A stretch of DNA of 64,000 nt from Hyphobacterium sp. SN044 (GCF_021864465.1 NZ_JAKKUV010000011.1:1-64000), one strand, 5' to 3'. Shown: positions 28,693 through 39,468, numbered from the stretch's first letter. Notes: generated from the sequence alone by a model not told the origin. Numbers and translations are program-made.

Positions 28693-28859
28693 GACTCACC
28701 GGACTCGAAACCGACTCCGAAACAAAGGCTTAGCGAATCAGGAGAATCGAGCCTTGATGATTTCTGAGTCTCTCAGCACCCGGTTAACTTTCATTAAGGG
28801 TTTCCACCTAGCGTGCGAAGCAGGTTAACCATGGTGCCAGCCGCGCAACATACTGATTC
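28693..28859 (+). promoter_or_regulatory. ctrA control region with GANTC cluster and CtrA-like boxes
   Basis: Seven GANTC sites lie at 28693, 28702, 28713, 28735, 28744, 28766 and 28855. GANTC is the target of the cell-cycle methylase CcrM, whose marks control ctrA transcription through GcrA in Caulobacter. A TTAA-N6-TTAA pair (28784-28797) and a GTTAACC half-site (28824-28830) resemble CtrA autoregulation boxes, the first with a spacer one base short of canonical. The 335-base gap from 28558 to 28892 holds no gene. Confidence 0.75.
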
Positions 28860-28892
28860 GCGGGGGCAACAAGCGGGGCGGAGGCTTGATCC

Positions 28893-29588
28893 ATGCGGGT
28901 TTTGCTCATTGAAGATGATCGGGCCACGGCCCAGTCGATCGACCTGATGCTGAAGTCGGAAGGCTTCAACGTCTACACGACCGATCTGGGTGAGGAAGGC
29001 ATCGATCTCGGCAAACTCTACGACTACGACATCATCCTTCTGGACCTCAATCTGCCGGACATGCCCGGCTTTGACGTCCTGAAGACGCTGCGTGTGGCCA
29101 AGGTCGACACGCCGATCCTGATCCTCACCGGCAATGCCGATATCGACAACAAGGTCCGAGGTCTCGGCTATGGCGCCGACGACTACATGACCAAGCCCTT
29201 CCACAAGGACGAAATGGTGGCGCGCATCCACGCCATCGTGCGCCGGTCGAAGGGGCATTCGCAGTCGATCATCAAGACCGGCGAAGTCGCGGTGAACCTC
29301 GACGCCAAGACGGTCGAGGTCGACGGACAGCGCGTCCACCTGACGGGCAAGGAGTACCAGATGCTGGAGCTCCTCTCCCTCAGAAAGGGCACGACGCTGA
29401 CCAAGGAAATGTTCCTGAACCACCTTTATGGCGGCATGGACGAGCCGGAGCTGAAGATCATCGACGTCTTCATCTGCAAGCTCCGCAAGAAGCTCGCCTC
29501 GGCCACCGGTGGCCAGCACTATATCGAGACGGTCTGGGGCCGCGGCTATGTGCTGCGCGATCCGGCCGAGCAGAAGAGCGTCGCCTGA
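28893..29588 (+). CDS. ctrA: cell-cycle master regulator CtrA
   Basis: CtrA is an OmpR-type response regulator that represses replication initiation and activates flagellar, division and other cell-cycle genes. Residues 1-115 are the receiver with the acidic pair E8/D9, phospho-acceptor D51 ([11 protein letters not shown]) and K in MTKPFHKDE. The C-terminal winged helix (about 130-225) has the near-invariant [20 protein letters not shown] and [20 protein letters not shown]. The end is EQKSVA, so the C-terminal AA degradation tag of Caulobacter is VA here. Phosphate is expected from ChpT (32576-33262). ATG 28893 is fixed by family conservation. Confidence 0.98.
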   Translation: MRVLLIEDDRATAQSIDLMLKSEGFNVYTTDLGEEGIDLGKLYDYDIILLDLNLPDMPGFDVLKTLRVAKVDTPILILTGNADIDNKVRGLGYGADDYMTKPFHKDEMVARIHAIVRRSKGHSQSIIKTGEVAVNLDAKTVEVDGQRVHLTGKEYQMLELLSLRKGTTLTKEMFLNHLYGGMDEPELKIIDVFICKLRKKLASATGGQHYIETVWGRGYVLRDPAEQKSVA

Positions 29589-29617
29589 CGCCTCCCGCCT
29601 CGACCAATACTTCGAAG

Positions 29618-29649
29618 AAAGCCCGGGCCGCCCCCGGGCTTTTTTATTT
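29618..29649 (+). terminator. terminator after ctrA
   Basis: AGCCCGGG / CCCGGGCT with a 5-base loop is followed by TTTTTTATTT. It ends the ctrA transcript and, read from the other strand, overlaps the last codons of hipA. Confidence 0.9.
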
Positions 29650-30888
29650 CCGAGCGTTGGCAGAAACGGTGAGTATTGATTTCTCGACCGCCTCGGAAAC
29701 ATGGCGAAGGACCGCCGGATCGGTTCCCTCCCCGGCTTCAAGGCGTTTCACCGCGTCCGGGAGCGCGATGAATGCGTCGTCCGCGAGGCGTTCGACACGC
29801 CGCAACAGCAAGGTGGGGTTCAGTCCTAGCGATTGGGATACAGCCTCCCAATGCCGGTGGAAAATGCCCGACATCGGCCGCTTCGTTCCAGCAATGTTTT
29901 GCGCGAAATACCGGTTCACCTCTGGCCAGCACCGCGCGCACAATAGATCATATAGTGGCGCGAGAACCGGTGTGATCTGTCCCTGCCGGTCCGGCTTGAA
30001 AAGCACACTATAGTTCTTGGCGTGCGCATCGGTGTTCCCGATGAGAATGTTGAATACAAAACTGTCGACCAAGGCGAGCCGGTCGCGCGCCGGTAAATAG
30101 TTCGCGACAGAATAAAGGTCGCGCAAACCGGGACCGCCGCCGGTTGCGCACTCATATTTCTGCTGGGGCGGATAACCGAGAATCTGACCGAAGTCTTCCT
30201 GGTGGAGACGGCGGACCCGTTTGTCCGTCGCAGTTCGGTCATAGCGTTTGACCGCCAGGTATTTACGCTGGCCCGCGCGTCGTGTTTCGCAGGAAGCCGC
30301 GTTCAGTCCGACAGCGGCCGCGAGCGTGAGACAAAGCGCTTCATTTTCCACGATACCCGGCAGGCGCGAATTGTCGGGCTTCAGGATGTGTGTCGATGAT
30401 GCACCGGCCAAGGGAATGGCCCAGCTTCCGTTGTCGAGCAAAGCGACCGGCAATTTGTCCTGCCCCCCCGTCAAGGACAGCGAGACACCTTCTTCACCAA
30501 CAAGAAATGGACGGCGCGGAAGCTCATTCAATACGCGTTCGAGGTCGCGGGGTTCAATCTCTCTGAAGTCTTCAACGGCTTGAGCATGTGCCCCGAAGGA
30601 CAAAGCGCCGGCGGTTTCTCCGCCAAGTTGCTGAATCAATCCGAAGACGTCGCCCGGTGAATGGCCGGTTTGCCGTGCGATCGTCGTCAGGTTCCTTTCT
30701 TCGGGAAGAAGATTGGCGAGCCATATCTCGATCTCGGCGCCCGATACAGGCTCGTCATTCAACGGAAACCGGAGAGAGAGTGGGAAGGCTCCAGGCGTTG
30801 ACAGCCACTCGGCTTCGTATTCGAACGCGTGGCCCGCGTCCGGATCGATACTACCGATCTGGAGGGTTTCATAATACACGCCGATCAT
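29644..30888 (-). CDS. hipA: HipA-like Ser/Thr kinase toxin
   Basis: HipA kinases phosphorylate a cellular target (GltX in E. coli) and slow growth. The 414-residue protein has the N-terminal couple_hipA domain (1-100), the loop SLTGGQDKLPVALL that matches the autophosphorylated serine region, a kinase core with catalytic Asp in ILIGNTDAHAKNYS, and the metal-binding Asp in LAPLYDLL. All key residues appear intact, so the toxin is probably active. The DNA is visibly less GC-rich than its neighbours. It lies 23 bases after its antitoxin in the same operon. Confidence 0.92.
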   Translation of the reverse strand: MIGVYYETLQIGSIDPDAGHAFEYEAEWLSTPGAFPLSLRFPLNDEPVSGAEIEIWLANLLPEERNLTTIARQTGHSPGDVFGLIQQLGGETAGALSFGAHAQAVEDFREIEPRDLERVLNELPRRPFLVGEEGVSLSLTGGQDKLPVALLDNGSWAIPLAGASSTHILKPDNSRLPGIVENEALCLTLAAAVGLNAASCETRRAGQRKYLAVKRYDRTATDKRVRRLHQEDFGQILGYPPQQKYECATGGGPGLRDLYSVANYLPARDRLALVDSFVFNILIGNTDAHAKNYSVLFKPDRQGQITPVLAPLYDLLCARCWPEVNRYFAQNIAGTKRPMSGIFHRHWEAVSQSLGLNPTLLLRRVERLADDAFIALPDAVKRLEAGEGTDPAVLRHVSEAVEKSILTVSANARK

Positions 30889-30911
30889 GCGCTGTCCTCC
30901 GTCTGTCAGCG

Positions 30912-31139
30912 CTAGCGGGTGGCCGGGGTTCGACGCGCCGATACAGTGATCGTTAGTCCCAGCGCCGCTGTGACGGCGAGCGCCGTCTCGAAGGAGACAT
31001 TGCCGATAGCCCGCTCGAGGCGTGTGAGGGTGATCCGTCCGACGCCGGCAAGCAGGGCAAGTTCCTCTTGGGTCAGCCCTTCGCTTTTACGCGCAGATCG
31101 GATTGCAGCCGCAAGATCATCAACTGACCGGATATCCAT
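30912..31139 (-). CDS. hipB: HipB-like antitoxin, HTH repressor
   Basis: HipB neutralises HipA and represses the operon. This 75-residue protein has a Cro/CI helix-turn-helix (about residues 20-62: GLTQEELALLAGVGRITLTR, then LERAIGNVSFETALAVTAAL). The ATG at 31139 is preferred over a TTG six bases upstream. It is followed by hipA and preceded by three operator-like palindromes. The order antitoxin then toxin, and autoregulation, are as in E. coli hipBA. Confidence 0.9.
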   Translation of the reverse strand: MDIRSVDDLAAAIRSARKSEGLTQEELALLAGVGRITLTRLERAIGNVSFETALAVTAALGLTITVSARRTPATR

Positions 31140-31150
31140 GACCAACTCTT

Positions 31151-31268
31151 TGTATCATTCTTGATACAGTAACTCACGCGGTCGGGGATTACAACTGAAT
31201 TGTATCGTGAATGATAAATTTTGACGGCGATGGTGCCCTATCGACCAATTTGTATCATAATTGATACA
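31151..31268. promoter_or_regulatory. three HipB operator palindromes at 50-base spacing
   Basis: The 18-base palindrome TGTATCA-N4-TGATACA appears at 31151-31168 and 31251-31268, with a weaker copy TGTATCG-N4-TGATAAA at 31201-31218. Starts are exactly 50 bases apart. The first copy lies 11 bases before hipB. They resemble the TATCC-N8-GGATA operators of E. coli HipB in layout but not sequence. Confidence 0.85.
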
Positions 31269-31272
31269 AATT

Positions 31273-32103
31273 CTAAGCCGCCAGTTCGGTCACGTCCGGG
31301 CGGGTGAGAACGCCCTTCTGTCCGCGGATGGCGCGAAAGGGCCCGGCGGCATAGGCCGCCTCCCCCTCACCCATCAGGAGGTAGCCGTCTTCGGCGCAGC
31401 GGGCCGAGAGGTTGGCGATCACGCGCTTGCGCGCTTCCGGCGTCAGCGCCGTCAGCACGTTACGGCACAAGATGATGTCGAACGTGCCGGCGTCTTCCGG
31501 CGGGGTCAGGAGATTGCCCTGTTCGAAGCGGACCATGGAGCGGAGCGCGGTCTTCAACCGCCAGTCCTTGCCGGACTGTTCGAAGTGCTTCACCAGGCGG
31601 TGGATCGACAGGCCGCGCTGGACGTCGAACTGGGAATAGGCGCCGGCGCGGGCGCGTTCGATGGCGCGGCGGGAAATGTCGGTGCCAACGATCTCGATTT
31701 CCAGATCGCCGATATGGCCCGTTTCCTCGGTCAGCATCATGGCGAGGGAATAGGCCTCCTGACCGGTTGAACATCCCGCCGACCAGATGCGGATCGGGTG
31801 ACGCCGCCCGCGCGCGCGGGCGAGCACGGGCAGCATGTCGTTCAGGATCAGGTCGTACTGTTCGCGCTGGCGGAAGAACCAGGTGTCGCGCCCGGCAAGC
31901 GCCTCGACCGCGGCCCCGGTCAGCTTGGCATCCTTGCGGGTCTTCATCGCGCCAATGAGGGCGTTGACGTTGTCATAGCCCTCCGCCCGGGCGAGCGCCG
32001 ACAGGCGGCTTTCGATCATCGCGCCCTGTTCGGGGCGGATGGCGAGACCGGCGATCCGGCCCGCCTCGCTGGCGATCGAGAGCACGTCTTCTGCGGTGAC
32101 CAT
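31273..32103 (-). CDS. cheR: CheR chemotaxis protein methyltransferase
   Basis: CheR methylates glutamates on chemoreceptors using S-adenosylmethionine. The 276-residue protein has the N-terminal helical domain (1-70), DTWFFRQREQYDLI (the CheR T-x-FFR segment), the SAM site IRIWSAGCSTGQEAYSLA and IVGTDISRRAIE, and FDIILCRNVL. It is next to a CheY-like regulator and chpT but no other che genes are here, so it may serve a signalling path other than the main chemotaxis cluster. There are 21 bases between it and the CheY-like gene, same strand. Confidence 0.93.
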   Translation of the reverse strand: MVTAEDVLSIASEAGRIAGLAIRPEQGAMIESRLSALARAEGYDNVNALIGAMKTRKDAKLTGAAVEALAGRDTWFFRQREQYDLILNDMLPVLARARGRRHPIRIWSAGCSTGQEAYSLAMMLTEETGHIGDLEIEIVGTDISRRAIERARAGAYSQFDVQRGLSIHRLVKHFEQSGKDWRLKTALRSMVRFEQGNLLTPPEDAGTFDIILCRNVLTALTPEARKRVIANLSARCAEDGYLLMGEGEAAYAAGPFRAIRGQKGVLTRPDVTELAA

Positions 32104-32124
32104 GCCTGTCCCCCTGCCGCGCCG

Positions 32125-32490
32125 CTAAAGCAGGCCGGCCTGTTCCAGTTTCGATTGCAGGATTTCGCTGTCGAAGGGCTTCATGATGTATTCGTCGGCC
32201 CCGGCGCGCAGCGCTTCGGTGATCTTCTGCATGTCGTTTTCGGTGGTGCAGAAGACGACGACGGGATTGTCCCCGCCCGGCTCCCGCCTCAGCGCGGCCA
32301 TGAAGTCCATGCCGTTCATCACCGGCATGTTCCAGTCGAGCAGGATGGCGTCCGGCATTCGGGCGCGGCACTTGTCGAGCGCTGCGGCGCCGTCACCGGC
32401 TTCGTCGCAATCGAACTGGAGGCCCTCCAGGATCCGCCGCGCCACCTTCCGGATCACACGCGAGTCATCCACGACCAGACAGGTCTTCAT
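32125..32490 (-). CDS. CheY-like single-domain response regulator
   Basis: This is a 121-residue receiver with no output domain: acidic pair D8/D9 (VVDDSRVIRKVARR), acceptor D52 (LLDWNMPVMNG), T in FCTTENDM and K104 in YIMKPFDSE. All phosphotransfer residues are present. It lies between cheR and chpT in one direction, so it could be a partner for the motor, for CheR-linked adaptation, or a phosphate acceptor from ChpT. In Caulobacter several CheY-like Cle proteins bind c-di-GMP through an Arg-rich tail; no such tail is visible here. Confidence 0.92.
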   Translation of the reverse strand: MKTCLVVDDSRVIRKVARRILEGLQFDCDEAGDGAAALDKCRARMPDAILLDWNMPVMNGMDFMAALRREPGGDNPVVVFCTTENDMQKITEALRAGADEYIMKPFDSEILQSKLEQAGLL

Positions 32491-32575
32491 CGTCCGTCTC
32501 CGTCCGGGCGCGTTGATGCGCCCGCCCGAAGATCAGACTGGAACCGTTTTGGTTAACGGGGGGTTGGCAGACGCC

Positions 32576-33262
32576 CTAAGCCGCTGCCTGCGCCGGGTTG
32601 GACACCAGGGCGACGAACTCGACCCGGTCCTCGCCGGACGTGGCCGAGGCCCGTCCGCCGGCCCCGCGTGCGATCAGGCCCGCATAGAAGGGCTGGATCG
32701 AGCGGCCGTCGAAACCGTCTTCCGGCTTCTGGCCTTCGAGCGCCGCGGCGTGTTTCGGATCGATCTTGGCTTTCATGCCCTCGGCGAGGACGCGCAGACG
32801 GGCCCCGCCGCCGCTTTCCGTCGCCTCGACCGTCACCGTGCCGCCGCGCGGAGCGGCCTCGATACCGAGAATGCAGAGATTGAGCAGGAGGCGCGCGGCG
32901 GATTTCTCCAGCGACGGCGCGGCGACCTTCCACACGAGTTCCGGCTTGACCGTGTTGAACAGTCCCGCGGCGAGACGTTTCAGTTCGAGACTGTCGATCA
33001 TGCCGGGCGCAGAGCCGCCCGCGCCGAAGGCGAGCCGGGCGAATTCGAGCTTCGCCTGGGCCTGTTTGGCGCTTTCGCGGACCAGTTCCAGCGCGTCCTC
33101 GCGCATGTCCGCCGCATCCTCGTCATCGAGCACGGACAGGGCCGCACCGAGCGCGGCGACCGGGCTGACCAGGTCGTGGCAGAGCCTTGCGCACAACAGC
33201 GCGGCAAGGTTCTCGGGAGACAGTTCGGCGGCCGAAATTTCGGCGGATTGTTCGGTCATCAT
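32576..33262 (-). CDS. chpT: histidine phosphotransferase ChpT
   Basis: ChpT relays phosphate from the hybrid kinase CckA to CtrA and CpdR. The 228-residue protein has the dimerisation helix with the active His at residue 29 (LLCARLCHDLVSPVAALGAA) and a degenerate ATPase-like C-terminal domain (RLLLNLCILGIEAAPRGGTV), typical of ChpT. A GTTAACC half-site lies in the 85-base gap to the CheY-like gene. It is divergent from the M23 peptidase. With ctrA and sciP it makes most of the CtrA pathway apart from CckA, DivK, DivL and CpdR. Confidence 0.94.
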   Translation of the reverse strand: MMTEQSAEISAAELSPENLAALLCARLCHDLVSPVAALGAALSVLDDEDAADMREDALELVRESAKQAQAKLEFARLAFGAGGSAPGMIDSLELKRLAAGLFNTVKPELVWKVAAPSLEKSAARLLLNLCILGIEAAPRGGTVTVEATESGGGARLRVLAEGMKAKIDPKHAAALEGQKPEDGFDGRSIQPFYAGLIARGAGGRASATSGEDRVEFVALVSNPAQAAA

Positions 33263-33453
33263 GTGCGTATCGATACCTGATTCCTGCGTCCGGGTGTGTT
33301 AATAAGTCCGCCGCAGGGGAGGCATACGCCTGCTGCGGGTAAGCACTTGGCAAGGATATTCCGTCAGGTCATTGTTCAGCTCGCGAGGCACGAGAGACGG
33401 GGTTTTGACCGCGCCCGGCGCGGTTCTTGCTCAAAACGAGTAGTTCAACAGCG

Positions 33454-33468
33454 TTAGCCATCCCTTAA
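33454..33468 (+). promoter_or_regulatory. CtrA box upstream of the M23 peptidase
   Basis: TTAG-CCATCCC-TTAA fits TTAA-N7-TTAA with one mismatch and ends 10 bases before the ATG of the M23 gene. Such a close position could mean repression, or a leader with the start site downstream. It is about 190 bases from the chpT start. Confidence 0.55.
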
Positions 33469-33478
33469 GGGGACGACT

Positions 33479-34936
33479 ATGTCCGGATTCGACGTTCATT
33501 CCGCCGATACCGCCCGACGCCACGGGCTTGCCATCGGTGCCAGCCTGATCCTTTCCGTGGTGCTGCTGGCCGGTCTCCTGATCAGCCGCTTCAGCGAAGG
33601 CAATGCCGCAGAACCGGCGCGCGACGAGTTCGCACCCTCGCTTTCCGTACTGGCCGCGGACACCGCCACGGCCGAGTCCGAAGCCTTCACCCATTCCGTG
33701 TTCAACGAGAACGCCGTGTTCGCGGGGGGCTGTGTCGCCTGTCCGGCCGAGCGCCAGGCGATCACGGTCACGGTGCCGAGTGGCGGCACGCTGGCCGGTG
33801 TGCTGAACGCAGCGGGCGCGCCCAGCAATGACGTGAACCGCGCCGTCTACGCGCTCGACCCGGTCTATTCCGTGCGCCATCTGCGCGCGGGCCAGGAAAT
33901 GACCGTCTATCTGGAAACCCCGGCGCTGCGCCAGATTTCCGCGGGCACCGAGGACGGCACCCGCCTCGCCGGCTTCTCCTTCCGCCCGGAGAGCGACCGC
34001 ACCATCACCGTGGCGCGCCAGGCCGATGGCGGCTTCCGCGCCCGCGAACTGGTCGCCTCGCTCGAGCGCGAAATCGTCCGCGCCCAGGGCACGATCAATT
34101 CCAGCCTCTATGTCGACGCGCTCGCCGCCGGCGCCACCGACCGCATCGTGGTCGAACTGGCCGGCGTGCTTGGCTATGCCATCGACTTCCAGCGTTCGAT
34201 CCAGCCCGGCGACCAGTTCGACGTGGTGTTCGAGCGCTTCGTGTCGTCCTCCGGCGACGTCGTCCGCACCGGCGATATCGTCTATGTCGAGTTCGCCGGC
34301 CGGGGCGAACCGCTGGAATACTTCCTCTACGATCCGGGTGACGGGCCGGGCTATTACAATGGCGACGGCGAAAGCGCCGAGCGCTTCCTGATGGCCACCC
34401 CGATCAACGGTGCCCGCCTGTCCTCGCATTTCGGCATGCGCCGCCACCCGGTGCTCGGCTACAACCGCATGCACCGCGGGACGGACTTCGCCGCGCCGCG
34501 CGGCACGCCGATCTACGCCGCCGGCAATGGCGTCGTGATCCGCGCCAACCGCTTCGGCTCGTTCGGCAATTACGTCCGGATCCGCCACTCGAACGGCTAT
34601 GAAACCGCCTATGCGCACCTCAATGGTTTCGCCAGCGGCATCCAGGCCGGCACGCGGGTGCGTCAGGGCCAGACGATCGGCTATGTCGGCACGACCGGCC
34701 GTTCCACCGGGCCGCACCTGCACTATGAAGTGCTGCTGAACGGCAACCAGGTGAACCCGATGTCGCTCGACCTGCCGACCGGCCGGACGCTGGAAGCGGG
34801 TGAATTGCCGGCCTTCCAGGCCGAGCGCGACCGGATCATCGCGATCCGCGACGGGGCCAGTGATGCGGCCGCCACCTCGCGCATTCCTGCCGCCCGCCTC
34901 GTTGCCCAGGGCGAGACGACGCACGGCGCGCAATAG
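33479..34936 (+). CDS. M23-family peptidoglycan endopeptidase
   Basis: The 485-residue protein has an N-terminal membrane anchor (about residues 16-37), a long periplasmic region (90-300) with an opacity-associated/LysM-like part, and a C-terminal LytM (M23) domain (about 305-430). The zinc ligands are visible: H332 and D336 in MHRGTDFAAP, H413 and H415 in GPHLHYE. It should cut peptide cross-links in cell wall. Its CtrA box suggests cell-cycle-timed wall remodelling, for example at division. It ends with a terminator. Confidence 0.9.
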   Translation: MSGFDVHSADTARRHGLAIGASLILSVVLLAGLLISRFSEGNAAEPARDEFAPSLSVLAADTATAESEAFTHSVFNENAVFAGGCVACPAERQAITVTVPSGGTLAGVLNAAGAPSNDVNRAVYALDPVYSVRHLRAGQEMTVYLETPALRQISAGTEDGTRLAGFSFRPESDRTITVARQADGGFRARELVASLEREIVRAQGTINSSLYVDALAAGATDRIVVELAGVLGYAIDFQRSIQPGDQFDVVFERFVSSSGDVVRTGDIVYVEFAGRGEPLEYFLYDPGDGPGYYNGDGESAERFLMATPINGARLSSHFGMRRHPVLGYNRMHRGTDFAAPRGTPIYAAGNGVVIRANRFGSFGNYVRIRHSNGYETAYAHLNGFASGIQAGTRVRQGQTIGYVGTTGRSTGPHLHYEVLLNGNQVNPMSLDLPTGRTLEAGELPAFQAERDRIIAIRDGASDAAATSRIPAARLVAQGETTHGAQ

Positions 34937-34959
34937 CGCTCGGCATCTGTGAGTTGAAA

Positions 34960-34990
34960 CGGCCGGAGCAATGCTCCGGCCGTTTTGTTT
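34960..34990 (+). terminator. terminator after the M23 peptidase gene
   Basis: CGGCCGGAGC / GCTCCGGCCG with a three-base loop is followed by TTTTGTTTT. This is a strong rho-independent terminator. Confidence 0.93.
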
Positions 34991-34997
34991 TGCGGTG

Positions 34998-35118
34998 TCT
35001 CGCCCTCCCCCTTGAGGGGAGGGCCGGGAGGCTGAGCGTCAGCCAGCCGACCGGGGTGGGGGGTGCCTTGTTTGCGGGTTCACCCCACCCCGCTCCCCTT
35101 CAAGAGGAGGGAAAACAG
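34998..35118. repeat. palindromic intergenic repeat
   Basis: The inverted pair CTCCCCCTTGAGGGGAG and CTCCCCTTCAAGAGGAG flanks GCTGAGCGTCAGCCAGCC and a GGGGTGGGG/CACCCCACC pair. It is related to family A and lies in the gap 34937-35407. Confidence 0.7.
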
Positions 35119-35121
35119 ATA

Positions 35122-35268
35122 TCAGTCCCGCATGTCGTCGCGGAGCTCGACATATTGCCGCTCCCGGCTGACCGCGTCACCGGGATGAAAGTAGAGCGGA
35201 CAGAAAGCGCGCGCCTTGACGGCCGCGGAACACGCACCTACATGCCGCGCCTCGGGTTTCGAAGGCAC
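35122..35268 (-). CDS. possible small protein or gene remnant
   Basis: A 48-residue frame from GTG 35268 has strongly G/C-ending codons and the sequence AFCPLYFHPGDAVSRERQYV near its end, which looks like true protein. The ribosome-binding site is weak, and no family is recognised. It may be a small gene or the 3' end of an eroded one. The rest of 34937-35407 holds only the terminator and repeat. Confidence 0.3.
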   Translation of the reverse strand: MPSKPEARHVGACSAAVKARAFCPLYFHPGDAVSRERQYVELRDDMRD

Positions 35269-35407
35269 CTGCCGCTCGCTCGGTGAATACCGCTGGTGAA
35301 GTCTTCGCGTACGCGTCCCTGTTTCGGTTTCCTTCCGGAGACATCCCGAAACGAAGGCAATGCGAGCCCCTTTGTCTCAGCGCGGATGTCCGTGGAAAGA
35401 GACTGAC

Positions 35408-35854
35408 ATGATGACGAAGACTTCTCCCCTTCCCTCACTCGAGGCCCTGAAGGCGCAGGCGCGCAATCTGCGTGGCTCGCTCGAGCGCGAAGGTAATTTC
35501 ATCAAGCATGGCGAGGCGCTGGAATTCATCGCCGCGCAATACGGCTATCGCGACTGGAACACGCTGCACGCGGCCGTCGGCAATGCGCCGCGCGGCGAAC
35601 TGGCGGTCGGGTCGAAGGTCAGCGGGGCCTATCTGGGCCAGCCCTTCACCGGCACGATCCTGTCATTGACCGCGCTCGGCGGCGGGACGCATTTCCGCGT
35701 CGCGCTCGATCTCGACGCGGCGGTGGACGTGGTGCGGTTCGACAGCTTCTCGGCCTTCCGCAAGCGGATCAATGGCACGGTCGACAAGCGTGGGATATCC
35801 CATGCCCATACATCCGACGGAACGCCGCATCTCGTGATCGAGGTCGCGGGGTAG
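35408..35854 (+). CDS. glyoxalase-superfamily-related (PF20066-type) protein
   Basis: The 148-residue protein begins with a segment typical of the Glyoxalase_8 domain: LEALKAQARNLRGSLEREGN, then HGEALEFIAAQYGYRDWNTL. The second half (60-148) is a small beta domain (GSKVSGAYLGQPFTGTILSL) that may bind a ligand or metal. ATG 35408 is preferred to the ORF start at 35360, which gives an unrelated N-terminus. A second ATG directly follows. The reaction is unknown. It is a single-gene unit. Confidence 0.65.
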   Translation: MMTKTSPLPSLEALKAQARNLRGSLEREGNFIKHGEALEFIAAQYGYRDWNTLHAAVGNAPRGELAVGSKVSGAYLGQPFTGTILSLTALGGGTHFRVALDLDAAVDVVRFDSFSAFRKRINGTVDKRGISHAHTSDGTPHLVIEVAG

Positions 35855-35857
35855 CTT

Positions 35858-35975
35858 GTCTCCTCGTCGTTCGAGGCTCCCCCGGATTCGATCCGGGGGA
35901 GCACCTCAGGATGAGGAGATAGATAGTTGACCCTCATGCTGAGGTGCCCCGAAGGGGCCTCGAAGCACGAGGGTA
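35858..35975. repeat. palindromic repeats between glyoxalase-like gene and clpB
   Basis: Units CTCCCCCGGATTCGATCCGG and TGCCCCGAAGGGGCCTCGAA plus CTCATGCTGAGG resemble a widespread alphaproteobacterial repeat (CTCATCCTGAGG/CTCGAAGCACGAGG). They lie between two converging genes and may act as a bidirectional terminator. Confidence 0.75.
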
Positions 35976-35980
35976 CTCCG

Positions 35981-38605
<2,625 letters not shown>

Positions 38606-38733
38606 AGCGGACGTATCTCCCGGAAACGGCAAGAAACGGTGAAGGCCGCCGCCCCATACGGGCACGGACGACCTCCGGTCACGCTGGATTTAGGTGTGAC
38701 TTATGGGCCACACAAGGGGCAGGCCCTGGGAAA

Positions 38734-39468
38734 TCAGGCGGCTTCGTCAGCCGAGGGCTTGCGGCCGTCGGCTGCATCGCTCGCGGCATCAAGCGCGGCC
38801 TGCGCCTCGTCGCTCGCGGCCTTCTTCGGCGGACGGCCCCGGCGCTTGGGACGCGGCTGTTCCTCGCCCGAATCCTGATTGCCGGACGCCGACTGCTCGG
38901 CTTCGGGATCGACGACTTTCAGCGGGTCATGGCCCTCGTCGCGATTGCGCGGGCGGCGGGAGCGGCGCGGACGGGAATCGCCATCATCGCCCTCGTCGTC
39001 ATTGCCGCCACGATTGTCCTCGCGATTGTCGTCGCGGTAGAGGCGATTGTTGCGCACGCCGCGGTCACCGCGATTGTCGCGATCCCCCCGGTTGTCGCGG
39101 TTGCCGCGATTGTCGGGGTTGTTGTCGTTGTCATCGCGATCGTCATCATCGTCGCGATGGCGGCCGCGTTGGTCGTGCTGGTAGCCGCCGTTATTGCCGC
39201 TTTGGCGATCGTCGTCGCTGTCGTCGCGATTATTCCGCTGCGGCTGGTTCAGCTGCATGATGCGGAAATAGTGCTCGGCGTGCTGCAGCAGGTTCTCCGC
39301 ACGCACCCGATCGCCGGACGACGCCGCGTCCCGGGCCAGCTGGGAGTATTTCTCGTAGATTGTCGCGGGGTTGCCGCGGATCTTCACCTCCGGACCGTTG
39401 CTCTCGTAAGAACGATTCGGATTGCCTCCGCCGGACTTGCCCCGGCCGCGACCACGTTGACGCTTCAT
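38734..39468 (-). CDS. DUF4167 protein with disordered Asp/Arg/Asn-rich tail
   Basis: The conserved DUF4167 part is at residues about 15-80: NRSYESNGPEVKIRGNPATI, then YEKYSQLARDAASSGDRVRA and ENLLQHAEHYFRIM. The rest of the 244 residues is low complexity, rich in Asp, Arg, Asn and Gly (RDDDDDRDDNDNNPDNRGNR region), with a basic RRGRPPKKAA segment near the end that resembles an AT-hook. Such proteins are common in alphaproteobacteria and may bind RNA; function is unproven. It lies 128 bases upstream of clpB on the same strand. Confidence 0.85.
   Translation of the reverse strand: MKRQRGRGRGKSGGGNPNRSYESNGPEVKIRGNPATIYEKYSQLARDAASSGDRVRAENLLQHAEHYFRIMQLNQPQRNNRDDSDDDRQSGNNGGYQHDQRGRHRDDDDDRDDNDNNPDNRGNRDNRGDRDNRGDRGVRNNRLYRDDNREDNRGGNDDEGDDGDSRPRRSRRPRNRDEGHDPLKVVDPEAEQSASGNQDSGEEQPRPKRRGRPPKKAASDEAQAALDAASDAADGRKPSADEAA

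Noticed and set aside
28784-28797. TTAA-N6-TTAA as a full CtrA box for ctrA
   Set aside because: The spacer is six, not seven. I kept it only as part of the control region, not as a confident CtrA site.
34954-35286. A 110-residue plus-strand frame after the M23 gene
   Set aside because: It runs through the terminator and a palindromic repeat and shows no coding character.
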